This document shows positions 8,748 through 16,438 of a DNA stretch of 64,000 nucleotides, piece after piece. How positions within the stretch are numbered: the first letter of the stretch is position 1; each line of letters opens with the position of its first letter. Origin of the DNA: Streptomyces sp. NBC_01210 (GTDB taxonomy: Bacteria > Actinomycetota > Actinomycetes > Streptomycetales > Streptomycetaceae); NCBI RefSeq assembly GCF_036010325.1, contig NZ_CP108549.1, forward strand, positions 3,472,001 to 3,536,000, written 5' to 3'. A model generated the notes under the pieces. The model saw only the letters and a program-made list of their open reading frames with translations. It searched no databases and was not told the origin of the DNA. The position numbers and the translations under genes are program-made.

Positions 8748-9224
8748 TCAACGCCGAGACCCCCGCATCGACAGTGGCGGGGGTCTCAGACTTTCTGCAC
8801 GCGCCACAGGCGCCTTGTGCGCGAGCTTGGGCCGGTCGCGGCGCTTCGCGCCTGTCGTACTGTCAGGCCGCCAGAACCAGCCCTTTAGGCGCTTCGCGGC
8901 CTTCTGCGCCTGGAGGCCGAAGGCGACGTTGTCCTTGACGCGCATATGCGGGAAGAGCGCGTACTGCTGGACCACCATGCCGATGCCGCGCAGGTACGGC
9001 GGCAGCCCGGTGACGTCCCGCCCGCCGATGAACACCCGCCCGGAGACCGGCTGCACGAAACCGGCGACCGCCCGCAGCGCCGTCGTCTTCCCCGATCCGG
9101 ACGGCCCCAGCAGCGCCATGAACTCTCCCGGCTCGACGGTGAGGTCGAGCGAGTCGAGCGCTGTGGTCTCGCCGTGCCTCCCGTAGGCGACCGAGACGTT
9201 TTCGAAGCGGATGCCGCTCGTCAT
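8748..9224 (-). pseudogene. Truncated ABC transporter ATPase (2-aminoethylphosphonate/polyamine-type)
   Basis: The first ~105 residues are a normal ATPase start: RFENVSVAYG, Walker A LLGPSGSGKTTALR, and the Q-loop region VVQQYALFPHMRVKDNVAFG. Homology ends near 8906, and the remaining ~50 residues, rich in Arg/Lys/Pro, are unrelated, so signature motif, Walker B and C-terminal domain are missing. Its ATG overlaps the stop of the phosphonatase-like gene (TGATG), showing it was the next gene of that operon. The permease and binding-protein genes expected beyond it are absent. The breakpoint at ~8906 marks the second edge of the rearrangement associated with the integrase. Confidence 0.8.
8756..8787 (+). 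terminator. Terminator after the HAD-IIA gene
   Basis: Perfect 11-bp stem GAGACCCCCGC/GCGGGGGTCTC with a 10-nt loop, 17 bp after the HAD stop codon. Clear intrinsic-terminator shape without a long U-tract. Confidence 0.75.
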
Positions 9225-9913
9225 CGGTCCGCCCCGGCGAGCAGGCCCGGCAACTCGGCGACCGAGCCCAGCACATGGGTCGCGCCGTACTGCTCGAGCT
9301 GCTCCTTGTCGTGTGCGCCGGTCAGCACTCCCGCGACGACGCCCGCGCCGGAGCGTACGCCGCTGAGCATGTCGTACGAGGTGTCCCCCGCGACCGCGAT
9401 CTGCTGGACGCCGTCCACCGCGCCGGTACGCAGGAACGCGGCGAGCACCATGTCGGGGTAGGGGCGGCCGCGCCCGCCCGCGTCGGCCGGGCAGAGGGTG
9501 AGCTCCACCAGGTCCTGCCAGCCGAGCGCGGCGAGGATCGCGTCCTGGGTGGGGCGGGAGAAGCCGGTGGTCAGCACGACGGTGCGGCCCTGGGCCCGCA
9601 GCTCCTCAACGGCCGTCCGCGCGCCGGGAACCGGCGCGATACGGCCGGCGTCGACCAGCTCCGCGTACGCCTCCTCGAACGCCGCGTTGGCCTGCCGGGC
9701 GCGCGCCTCGTCACCGAAGAGATGCCGGAAGACGGAGATCTTCGACTCGCCCATGGTCGCGCGGACGTGGTCGAGCATGCCGGGCATCGAGTCCGGCTCG
9801 GCGCCCACGCGCTCCGCGGCCGACGCGAAGGCCTGCTCGACCAGTCCGCCGTCGGCGACGGTCGTACCGGCCATGTCCAGTACGACGAGGTTCAGCTTCG
9901 TCAATTTCCTCAC
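9221..9913 (-). CDS. Phosphonatase-like HAD hydrolase (PhnX-like clade)
   Basis: Protein of 230 aa. GTG 9913 is chosen because it overlaps the stop of the upstream oxidoreductase (GTGA), indicating coupling. HAD motif I is LDMAGTTVADGG, with the Ala-Gly pattern of phosphonoacetaldehyde hydrolases. Motif II is in VVLTTGFSRPTQ, motif IV in VAGDTSYDML. Clade members are found with 2-aminoethylphosphonate genes and are thought to act on a phosphonate-derived substrate; many lack the Schiff-base lysine of true PhnX. The region where that lysine would fall here reads GESKISVFRHLF, so the residue needs an alignment. Cytoplasmic. Confidence 0.82.
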   Translation of the reverse strand: MRKLTKLNLVVLDMAGTTVADGGLVEQAFASAAERVGAEPDSMPGMLDHVRATMGESKISVFRHLFGDEARARQANAAFEEAYAELVDAGRIAPVPGARTAVEELRAQGRTVVLTTGFSRPTQDAILAALGWQDLVELTLCPADAGGRGRPYPDMVLAAFLRTGAVDGVQQIAVAGDTSYDMLSGVRSGAGVVAGVLTGAHDKEQLEQYGATHVLGSVAELPGLLAGADR

Positions 9914-11031
9914 CAGCCCAGTTCGTTCGCGGTTGTTTCGGCGATGGCGGGCGAGCAGGTCATGCCGCGCCCGCCCGGTCCCGTCACCAGCCACACGCGG
10001 TCGCGCAGCTGCTCCCGGTGCACGACACGGCTCTTGTCGGTGCACTGCGCGTACACCCCGGCCCAGCGGCGGCGGATCTTCGGCAGCGGCCGGCCGAGGA
10101 AGGACTCGACGACCTCGGCCAGGTGCTCGTACGGATCCTCGAGGGTGTCGAAGGCGAAGGGGTGCTCGTACTCGTGGGTGTCGCCGATGGTGAGCCCGCC
10201 GTCGCGGCGCTGCACCATCAGCAGCTGCATCCTGTGCGCGGCGGCGGTCGGCGTCTGGGCCTGCCCCGCGTTGAGCGCGTCCAGGGCATCGCTCGCGTAC
10301 GCCGGGTAGTAGCGGAAGCTGTCGGCGTCGGCGATGGACGTGGTGAGCGGCTCGCCGAGCGGGTCGGTCTGCATCATCTGGAGGCGCACGCGGCGTACGG
10401 GGAGGCCGGGGGCAAGCTCGCGGACGAGACCGGAGAGCGATGCGCCCGTACAGAGGACGACGGCGTCGCCGGTGTGCACATCGCCGTGGTCGTCGCGGAC
10501 GGATCCCTCACCGAGCACAGCGCGGACCTCGCGCCCGCCGAGGTATGTGTATCGCCCGGACGCCAACAGGGCGTTCTTCAGGGCGAGTTGGGCGGGCCGC
10601 GGCTCGACGGCGGCGTCCCGCTCGCACCACAGCGCCGCCGCGAACCCGCCGCGCAGCGCCGGGTTGATCCGGCGCGCCTCGGCGGCGGTGACCAGCTTGT
10701 AGCCGCGGGTGGCCGCGTCGGGCCTGGCCACGGCCGCCTCGGCGACGGCCAGCTCCAGGTCGTTCCGTACGGGAGTGAGCGAGCCGATGGCCCGGAAGCC
10801 GAGCCCGGGTACGCGCTCCCCGATGGACTCCCACAACTCGCGGGCGCGCAGCGCGGTTTCGAGCTCCTCGCCGCCGGCGCGGCCGCTGACCCATATCTGC
10901 CCGAAGTTACGCAGACTCGCGCCTCGCGCCTCCGTCTCGCGCTCGATCTGGACGACCTCGTGGCCGCGTTCCACTGCATGCCAGGCGTGCATGGTTCCCA
11001 CCACGCCGGCTCCTACGACGATGACTCTCAC
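9910..11031 (-). CDS. FAD-dependent amine oxidoreductase of phosphonate clusters (HpnW/PbfD-like)
   Basis: DAO-fold flavoprotein of 373 aa. GTG 11031 is chosen because it follows an AGGAG site and places the Rossmann motif VIVVGAGVVGTMHA at the very N-terminus. FAD contacts include RNFGQIWVSGR (about 45-55) and the C-terminal VWLVTGPGGRGMT. Enzymes of this subgroup oxidise aminoalkylphosphonates (such as N-methyl-2-aminoethylphosphonate) to phosphonoacetaldehyde in clusters that also carry PhnX-type enzymes. The four-base overlap with the phosphonatase-like gene supports this. The assignment is by family and context. Confidence 0.8.
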   Translation of the reverse strand: MRVIVVGAGVVGTMHAWHAVERGHEVVQIERETEARGASLRNFGQIWVSGRAGGEELETALRARELWESIGERVPGLGFRAIGSLTPVRNDLELAVAEAAVARPDAATRGYKLVTAAEARRINPALRGGFAAALWCERDAAVEPRPAQLALKNALLASGRYTYLGGREVRAVLGEGSVRDDHGDVHTGDAVVLCTGASLSGLVRELAPGLPVRRVRLQMMQTDPLGEPLTTSIADADSFRYYPAYASDALDALNAGQAQTPTAAAHRMQLLMVQRRDGGLTIGDTHEYEHPFAFDTLEDPYEHLAEVVESFLGRPLPKIRRRWAGVYAQCTDKSRVVHREQLRDRVWLVTGPGGRGMTCSPAIAETTANELGW

Positions 11032-11106
11032 GGCGGCAACGCTCCTGGGGACTGATGGCCCGGATGACTCCGGGCAGCAACGGGAGGGTGAACGGGCACC
11101 CAAACT

Positions 11107-11120
11107 TGGACTAGACCCGT
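11107..11120. promoter_or_regulatory. Candidate GntR/HutC-type operator
   Basis: TTGGACTAGACCCG, centred on CTAG with GG/CC arms, lies 76 bp upstream of the oxidoreductase start. It resembles the TGGTCTAGACCA-like sites of HutC-subfamily GntR regulators such as DasR. The local GntR gene or DasR itself could bind here. Confidence 0.45.
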
Positions 11121-11183
11121 TACCTTCTCGTTATCAGAGTGATGCGTCCAGAGTGCGTTGCGAAGTCGAGTCAGCCGTCGCCG

Positions 11184-11252
11184 GACCCTCAGCCCCCGCC
11201 CCCCGGCCCTCAGCCCTCAGCCCTCAGCCCACAGTCCTCGGCCCTCAGCCCT
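11184..11252. repeat. Tandem CCCTCAG heptamer tract
   Basis: Imperfect head-to-tail copies of CCCTCAG (at least seven, with a few degenerate units) just past the GntR stop codon. This is slippage-type low-complexity DNA with no hairpin potential of note and no evident function. Confidence 0.7.
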
Positions 11253-12009
11253 GATTCCCCAGATGGGCAGTGAAGCTGAAGCGGTCGCCGCGGTAGAGCG
11301 TGCGCACCCGCTCCAGCGGCTTGCCCGCCGTGTCCCGCGAGACGCGATGGAGCAGCAGCATCGGCAGGGCCGGCGGCGTACCGATCAGCAGCGCCTCACG
11401 CGGCGTCGCGAGCACCGTCTCGATCCGCTCGTCCGCATCACCGAAGGAGATCGCCAGGCGCTCGCGCAGATAGGCGTAGAAGGACGAATCGGGGTCGAAG
11501 TCCGCGTCCAGCCGCGGCACTCGGGCCACCGGGACATACGTGCTCTCCAGGCCGACCCGCTCGTCGTCCGCGAGCAGCACCCGCTCCATGTGCCAGACCG
11601 GTTCACCGCGCGCCGCCCCGATCTCGGCGGCCAGCGCGTCGGAACACGGGAAGCGGTCGAGGCTGATCAGGCTGCGGCCCGGCCTGCGCCCCTGGCGCCG
11701 TACGCCCTCGGTGTAGCTGGCGAGCGAGAGGGGCTGCTCCAGCTTGGGGCCCGCGACGACCGTGCCGCGGCCCTGGCGGCGCAGCCGGCCCTCCAGGAGC
11801 AGTTCGCGCAGCGCCTGGCGCACCGTCTCGCGCGAGACCTCGTACCGTACGGCGAGATCGCGCTCCGTGGGCAGCAGTTCCCCTTCGCCCAACTCCTCGA
11901 TCAGGAGGGAGACACGGGCCTTGACGGCGTAGTACTTGGGGATGCGTCCGTGCTCCGGGATGCCGGAGCGGACAGCGGCGCCGGGCGCCTGGTCGTTCGG
12001 GTAGTCCAC
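11245..12009 (-). CDS. GntR-family regulator, HutC/UTRA subfamily
   Basis: Protein of 254 aa. The winged HTH is at about residues 40-85 (LLPTERDLAVRYEVSRETVR, then GRGTVV). A UTRA ligand-binding domain occupies about 105-250, with the conserved ERVLLADDE and ESTYVP strands. Such proteins repress catabolic operons and are released by a phosphorylated or phosphonate ligand. It lies directly upstream of, and co-directional with, the phosphonate-type genes and is their likely regulator (PhnR-like role, inferred). The candidate operator is at 11107-11120. Confidence 0.85.
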   Translation of the reverse strand: MDYPNDQAPGAAVRSGIPEHGRIPKYYAVKARVSLLIEELGEGELLPTERDLAVRYEVSRETVRQALRELLLEGRLRRQGRGTVVAGPKLEQPLSLASYTEGVRRQGRRPGRSLISLDRFPCSDALAAEIGAARGEPVWHMERVLLADDERVGLESTYVPVARVPRLDADFDPDSSFYAYLRERLAISFGDADERIETVLATPREALLIGTPPALPMLLLHRVSRDTAGKPLERVRTLYRGDRFSFTAHLGNQG

Positions 12010-12039
12010 CCGGGAATGCTCGCAGACGGATGTGAACGC

Positions 12040-12981
12040 TCAGCGCCGCCGGGCACGCAGCCGCCGGGAGGCCAGGACCAGCGCCCCGCTGCACAGCAGT
12101 ACGGCACCGAGGGCGGCCCCGAGGCGGAGCAGGGAGCCGATGCCGGTCGTGGCGAGCTCGTCGAGGGTGACGGAGGCCCCGGAACCGTCGTCGTCCACAA
12201 CGGCGAAGCGGTAGTCGCCGGACTCACCCACCCAGTCGCCGTCGTTGCCCTTCCGCTGCACGACCGCGGCATTGACCGTGACCTGGTTGGGCGGGGTGTC
12301 GGGCGCGAGGGAGAGCCGGACCCTGACGGTGACCGACTTGCGGGCCGGGACGACGAAGCCGGGGAATCCGCCGTCGAGGACGCCGACGACCTCGTCCTCG
12401 GCGGTCGTCTCGAGGGTGACGGGGCGCCACAGGGCCGCCTTGTCGTCGTGGAACTCCAGGGTGATCCGCGCCGGGGTGAGACCGCGGTCGCGACCGCTGA
12501 AGATGATCACCGGGTGGATGCTGCGGCAGCTCTCGTCGGTGGTGTTGGCGAGGTCGACCGACCACTCCTGGAAGCCGCCGCCGGGGCGGTGGACGGTGGG
12601 GCCGCCGTGGATGCGGGTGTCGATGGGGAAGTCGGGGTCGGAGACCTTGCCGCAGGTGGGCTGCTGCTCTCCGGGCTTGTCGGCTCCGGGCTTGTCGGCT
12701 CCGGGCTTGTCGGCTGCAGGCTTGTCGGCTGCGGGCTTTCCGGCACCGGGTCCAGGCACCTGCGCGGCGGCGGTCCCAGGTGCCGCGGCCGACTGAGACA
12801 CCGTGGCCGGCTGAGGCGCCGCTACCTGCTCAGGCGCCTCGGCAGGCTCGGCAGGCTCGGCGAGCGTTGCGGCGGCGGCATGTGCGGTCACGGCGGCGGC
12901 CACCGCGGCCGAGCCGGTGAGCACCGCGGGCGCGATCGTGGCTGCGGTGACTCCGGCGGCGAGGGCATTGCGCAGTCGCAT
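12040..12981 (-). CDS. Cell-wall-anchored surface protein with LAxTG sorting signal
   Basis: Protein of 313 aa: signal peptide (1 to about 40), a Pro/Ala segment with repeated ADKPG/PADKP pentads (about 80-105), then a ~160-residue beta-rich domain with two Cys (TCGKVSD and ESCRSIH). It ends in a complete cell-wall sorting signal: LATTG at residues 276-280, a hydrophobic helix and SRRLRARRR. LAxTG motifs are substrates of class E sortases, and one is encoded at 18940-19782. The function of the exposed domain is unknown. ATG 12981 opens the signal peptide. Confidence 0.82.
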   Translation of the reverse strand: MRLRNALAAGVTAATIAPAVLTGSAAVAAAVTAHAAAATLAEPAEPAEAPEQVAAPQPATVSQSAAAPGTAAAQVPGPGAGKPAADKPAADKPGADKPGADKPGEQQPTCGKVSDPDFPIDTRIHGGPTVHRPGGGFQEWSVDLANTTDESCRSIHPVIIFSGRDRGLTPARITLEFHDDKAALWRPVTLETTAEDEVVGVLDGGFPGFVVPARKSVTVRVRLSLAPDTPPNQVTVNAAVVQRKGNDGDWVGESGDYRFAVVDDDGSGASVTLDELATTGIGSLLRLGAALGAVLLCSGALVLASRRLRARRR

Positions 12982-13108
12982 GGGTGACCTTTGCTGCTCG
13001 GCTGCTCACGAACCGCCGGGGGATCACCCGGTCGTACTCCGAGACCCTGCCACGCGCGCGCGGACACCACGGCCTCATGCGGCCGCACAGCCTCGCAATT
13101 TCGCCCTA

Positions 13109-14530
13109 TCAGCCTATTTTCGGTGCGGCGGTAGACACTTCGGCGCGTCCGAAGACGGGCGCGAGGACCAGCTGCGCGGCGCCCTCGGCGACGACGTGTG
13201 CGCCGCCTTCGGCGAGGTCGACCGGGACGCGGACACGCTCGCCGACTCCCCGTACGAACGGCTCGGTGGCCGCGGCGACGACCCGGCCGCCGAGCAGCAC
13301 CCGGTCGATGTCGAGCAGCTCGACGAGGTTCGCGGCGCCGGTGCCGAGGACGCGGGCAGCCAGGTCGAGATCGCCGCGGTCGACGGCCGCCAGGCAGAGC
13401 GCCTCGATACAGCCCCGCTTTCCGCACCCGCACTCGGGCCCGTCGAGCTGGATGACCTGATGCCCGAACTCCCCCGCGCCGGTGCGCGCGCCGCGGTAGA
13501 GCGAGCCGCCGAGCACGAGACCGGCGCCGAGTCCCGTGCCGAGATGGAGATACGCGAAGGAGTCACCGGGCCCGCGCAGTGCGAGCCCGAGGGCGGCGGC
13601 ATTGGTGTCCTTGTCAAGGACGACGGGCAACCCGAGCCGCGTGGCGAGCGCGTCACGGAGGGGAAACCCGTCCCACTGCGGAAACCCGGTGACGCGATGC
13701 GGAACACCGGTGACGTGATCGAGTGGCCCGGGCATGGCCACGCCAACACCCAGCACGAGCGGCGGGCCGCCCCCGGGCCGGTGGGAGGCCGCCGCGGGTG
13801 CTGCGGGCTCGCGCCCGGCAGTGGGTAGGGCGCCGGGTGTATCCGTGGCCCCGGGCCGCACGGCGGACCCGGACCCGCACGGGACGGCCGCAGGCGCCGC
13901 AGACGCCGCAGACGCATGCTCGGCCGGGCCCACGGTTCGGGGCCCCGACCTCGTCGATTCGCCCCGGCGCGGCGAAGCCTGCGCCGTCGGCCCGGGAGGC
14001 TGGGGGCCCGCCCCGAGTTTCGGGAAGGGGCTGGTGAGGGCCCCGGCCCCCGCCGACAGCGCCTCGACCTCCGTCGCCACCCGCTCCACGACCGCCTCCG
14101 CCCCCGCGCCCAGGTCCAGCGGCACCGTGCGGACCGCGACCGGAGCGCCCGCCAGGTCCAGCAGCACCACCGTCAGCTCGTCGCGGTCCAGGTGCAGCCC
14201 GACCGCGTGGCACGCCGACGGGACCAGCCGCAGCACCGTGCCCGGTCTGCCACCGGTCGACGCGCGGCGGCCGGCATCCACCGCCAGCCCCTCCTCGCGC
14301 AGCCGGGCCGTGATCTTGCTGACCGCCTGCGGGGTGAGCCCGGTGCGCTCGGCGAGCTCCATCCTGCTGATGCCGCCCTCACCCGCCGTACGCAGCAGGT
14401 CGAGCACCAGCGCCGCGTTATGACTGCGCAGCGCCAGCAGGTTCGCTCCCACAGCTCCCGTAGCGCCCACAGCTCCCGTAGCTCCCATAGCTCCCTCACT
14501 GCTCCTCACGGTCCTGTTCACGGACCCCAT
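13109..14530 (-). CDS. ROK-family transcriptional repressor with an unusual internal linker
   Basis: Protein of 473 aa. ATG 14530 is chosen for its AGGGGAC site and because it lies just before the HTH. The N-terminal winged HTH (about 25-85) contains GISRMELAERTGLTPQAVSK. The ROK kinase-like fold follows, with LDKDTNAAALG, the zinc motif ECGCGKRGCIE and a C-terminal lobe. Between the first strands and the ROK core lies a Pro/Ala/Gly-rich insert of ~90 residues (about 165-255) that normal ROK proteins lack; its DNA looks like intergenic GC-rich repeat. It is divergent from a sugar-dehydrogenase-like gene across a symmetric operator and probably represses both. Confidence 0.85.
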   Translation of the reverse strand: MGSVNRTVRSSEGAMGATGAVGATGAVGANLLALRSHNAALVLDLLRTAGEGGISRMELAERTGLTPQAVSKITARLREEGLAVDAGRRASTGGRPGTVLRLVPSACHAVGLHLDRDELTVVLLDLAGAPVAVRTVPLDLGAGAEAVVERVATEVEALSAGAGALTSPFPKLGAGPQPPGPTAQASPRRGESTRSGPRTVGPAEHASAASAAPAAVPCGSGSAVRPGATDTPGALPTAGREPAAPAAASHRPGGGPPLVLGVGVAMPGPLDHVTGVPHRVTGFPQWDGFPLRDALATRLGLPVVLDKDTNAAALGLALRGPGDSFAYLHLGTGLGAGLVLGGSLYRGARTGAGEFGHQVIQLDGPECGCGKRGCIEALCLAAVDRGDLDLAARVLGTGAANLVELLDIDRVLLGGRVVAAATEPFVRGVGERVRVPVDLAEGGAHVVAEGAAQLVLAPVFGRAEVSTAAPKIG

Positions 14531-14546
14531 TGTCCCCTCCGCTTGC

Positions 14547-14571
14547 ACTTTGGCAACACCGTTGCTTAAGT
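14547..14571. promoter_or_regulatory. 25-bp symmetric operator between ROK repressor and dehydrogenase
   Basis: Two nested inverted repeats share one centre: outer ACTT (14547-14550) with AAGT (14568-14571), inner GCAAC (14553-14557) with GTTGC (14561-14565), centre ACC. It fills most of the 48 bp between two divergent start codons, so binding would block both promoters. Matches the size and symmetry of ROK-family operators. Confidence 0.7.
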
Positions 14572-14578
14572 GGAATGC

Positions 14579-15670
14579 ATGACTGGCACCGTCACCCGCA
14601 CCCCCCTCCGCGTCGGACTCGTCGGCTACGGCCTGGCGGGTTCCGTCTTCCACGCCCCGCTGATCGCCGCGACCGAGGGTCTCGCCCTCGACACGATCGT
14701 CACCTCGAACCCGGAGCGGCAGGAGCAGGCCCGCACCGAGTTCCCCGACGTACGCTTCGCGGCCTCGCCCGACGAGCTGTGGGAGCGGGCCGACGAGCTC
14801 GATCTGATCGTGATCGCCTCCCCCAACAAGACGCATGTCCCGATCGCCACGGCCGCCCTCAAGGCAGGCCTCCCGGTCGTCGTCGACAAGCCCATCGCCG
14901 GCACCGCCGCCGAGGCGCGTGAACTCGCCGCCCTCGCCGAGGAGCGCGGTCTGCTGCTCTCCGTCTTCCAGAACCGCCGCTGGGACAACGACTTCCTCAC
15001 TGTCCGGAAGCTGATCGCGGACGGCGAGCTCGGCGACGTACTGCGCTTCGAGTCGCGCTTCGAGCGCTGGCGCCCGCAGCTCAAGGGCGGCTGGCGCGAG
15101 TCGGGCGACCCGCAGGAGATCGGCGGTCTGCTGTACGACCTGGGCAGCCATGTCGTCGACCAGGCGCTGACCCTGTTCGGCCCGGTCGTGCGGGTGTACG
15201 CCGAGGCCGATGTCCGCCGCCCCGGCGCCGAGACCGACGACGACACGTTCATCGCGCTCACGCATACGAACGGCGTCCGCTCCCATCTGCACGTCAGCGC
15301 CGTGACCGCGCAGCTCGGCCCGCGTTTCCGGGTGCTCGGCTCGACGGCGGGCTATGTGAAGTACGGCCTGGATCCGCAGGAGGCCGCCCTCCGCGACGGC
15401 AGGCGTCCCGACGCCGACGCGAGCTGGGGCGTCGAGCCCGAGTCGCTGTGGGGCCGCGTCGGCGCGGGCGAGTCCCCGCTGACGGGCGGCGGCCGCCCGG
15501 TCGAGACGGTTCCGGGCGACTACCCGGCGTACTACGCGGCCATCGCCACCGCCCTGCGCGAGGGCACGGCCCCGCCGGTCACCGCTCTTGAGGCGGCGGC
15601 CACGCTGGACGTCCTGGAGGCCGCGCGCCGCTCCGCCCGTGAGGGCATCACCGTGGAGGTCTCCGCATGA
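14579..15670 (+). CDS. Gfo/Idh/MocA-family NAD(P)-dependent oxidoreductase
   Basis: Protein of 363 aa; the N-terminal Rossmann domain (1 to about 125) opens with RVGLVGYGLAGSVFHAPLI and carries the family Lys in VVDKPIAG. The C-terminal alpha/beta sheet domain forms the substrate pocket. Members oxidise sugars, inositols or related polyols. ATG 14579 lies just outside the operator; no ribosome site is obvious, so the message may be leaderless. It overlaps the next gene by ATGA. Control by the divergent ROK repressor suggests a sugar or sugar-derivative inducer (inferred). Confidence 0.85.
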   Translation: MTGTVTRTPLRVGLVGYGLAGSVFHAPLIAATEGLALDTIVTSNPERQEQARTEFPDVRFAASPDELWERADELDLIVIASPNKTHVPIATAALKAGLPVVVDKPIAGTAAEARELAALAEERGLLLSVFQNRRWDNDFLTVRKLIADGELGDVLRFESRFERWRPQLKGGWRESGDPQEIGGLLYDLGSHVVDQALTLFGPVVRVYAEADVRRPGAETDDDTFIALTHTNGVRSHLHVSAVTAQLGPRFRVLGSTAGYVKYGLDPQEAALRDGRRPDADASWGVEPESLWGRVGAGESPLTGGGRPVETVPGDYPAYYAAIATALREGTAPPVTALEAAATLDVLEAARRSAREGITVEVSA

Positions 15671-16185
15671 CCGGCTCGCCCACCCCGTCCGCCTCGCCGA
15701 TCCCCTCCGGCCCGGCCGCGCCCGCACCGCTCACCGTCGACGAGCTCGTCGCCCAGGAACGCCGACTGACCCTGCGCCGGTTCACATACGAGGACGCCTG
15801 GATGCTCGGCAGCCTGCTCGTCGAGCTGGCCCGCGAGCGCCGGTCGCCGGTGGCGATCGACATCCGGCGTGGAGCACAGCAGCTCTTCCACTGCGCGCTG
15901 CCGGGCTCGAGCGCCGACAACGACGCATGGATCGACCGCAAGCGGCGGGTCGTCGAGCGGTACGGCCAGAGCTCGTTCCTGGTCGGCACCCGCCACCGCG
16001 CGAAGGGCACGACGTTCGAGGAGTCCTCGCGCCTCGACCCGGACGTGTACGCGGCCCACGGCGGCTCGTTCCCGATCACGGTCGACGGCGTGGGCGTCAT
16101 CGGCTCGGTCACGGTCTCGGGCCTGCCGCAGGCGGAGGACCACGCGATGGTGGTCGAGGCGCTGGAGCGTTTCATCACTGCTTGA
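15667..16185 (+). CDS. Heme-degrading-domain/UPF0303 family protein
   Basis: Protein of 172 aa starting in an ATGA overlap with the dehydrogenase gene, so the two are co-translated. After a Pro/Ser-rich leader (1-22) comes a GlcG/HbpS-like fold (about 25-170) with RRGAQQLFHCALPGSS and the C-terminal GSVTVSGLPQAEDH. Despite the family name, many members are not known to degrade heme; in sugar-catabolic operons their role is unclear. The repeat region after the stop probably includes transcript ends. Confidence 0.75.
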   Translation: MTGSPTPSASPIPSGPAAPAPLTVDELVAQERRLTLRRFTYEDAWMLGSLLVELARERRSPVAIDIRRGAQQLFHCALPGSSADNDAWIDRKRRVVERYGQSSFLVGTRHRAKGTTFEESSRLDPDVYAAHGGSFPITVDGVGVIGSVTVSGLPQAEDHAMVVEALERFITA

Positions 16186-16214
16186 GCCAAGGTTGCGCTG
16201 CCTTCGGCAGCGCT

Positions 16215-16327
16215 GTCCTCAATCGCCGGCCGGACTCAAAACGCGCCCGTCCGGCGATTGAGGACGGCCCCGCGCCCGGGGACACAACCCCCGCCGGACG
16301 AATGAAGCCCGTCCGGCGATTGAGGAC
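16215..16327. repeat. Three copies of the Streptomyces CGTCCGGCGATTGAGGAC intergenic repeat
   Basis: The 18-mer CGTCCGGCGATTGAGGAC occurs at 16248-16265 and 16310-16327 on the plus strand. A near copy lies on the minus strand at 16215-16229, so copies 1 and 2 can form a hairpin. Such units are scattered between genes in many Streptomyces genomes. They fill most of the 253-bp gap between two convergent genes. Confidence 0.75.
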
Positions 16328-16438
16328 AACCCGCCACCCGGACGGACCCGGCCCTCCAACGCACCCCGCACCAACGCAGCCCGCAGCCCGCCCCCGAGGA
16401 CACGGCACCCACACCCCCACGGCCCCCGCCGGAAGGCG

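Noticed and set aside
11184..11252. Possible CRISPR-like array of short repeats
   Set aside because: Units are 7 bp with no spacers; simple tandem slippage.
14530..15727. Minus-strand extension of the ROK gene upstream to 15727 (872 codons)
   Set aside because: The extra part is antisense to the Gfo/Idh/MocA gene; the ribosome site and HTH position support ATG 14530.
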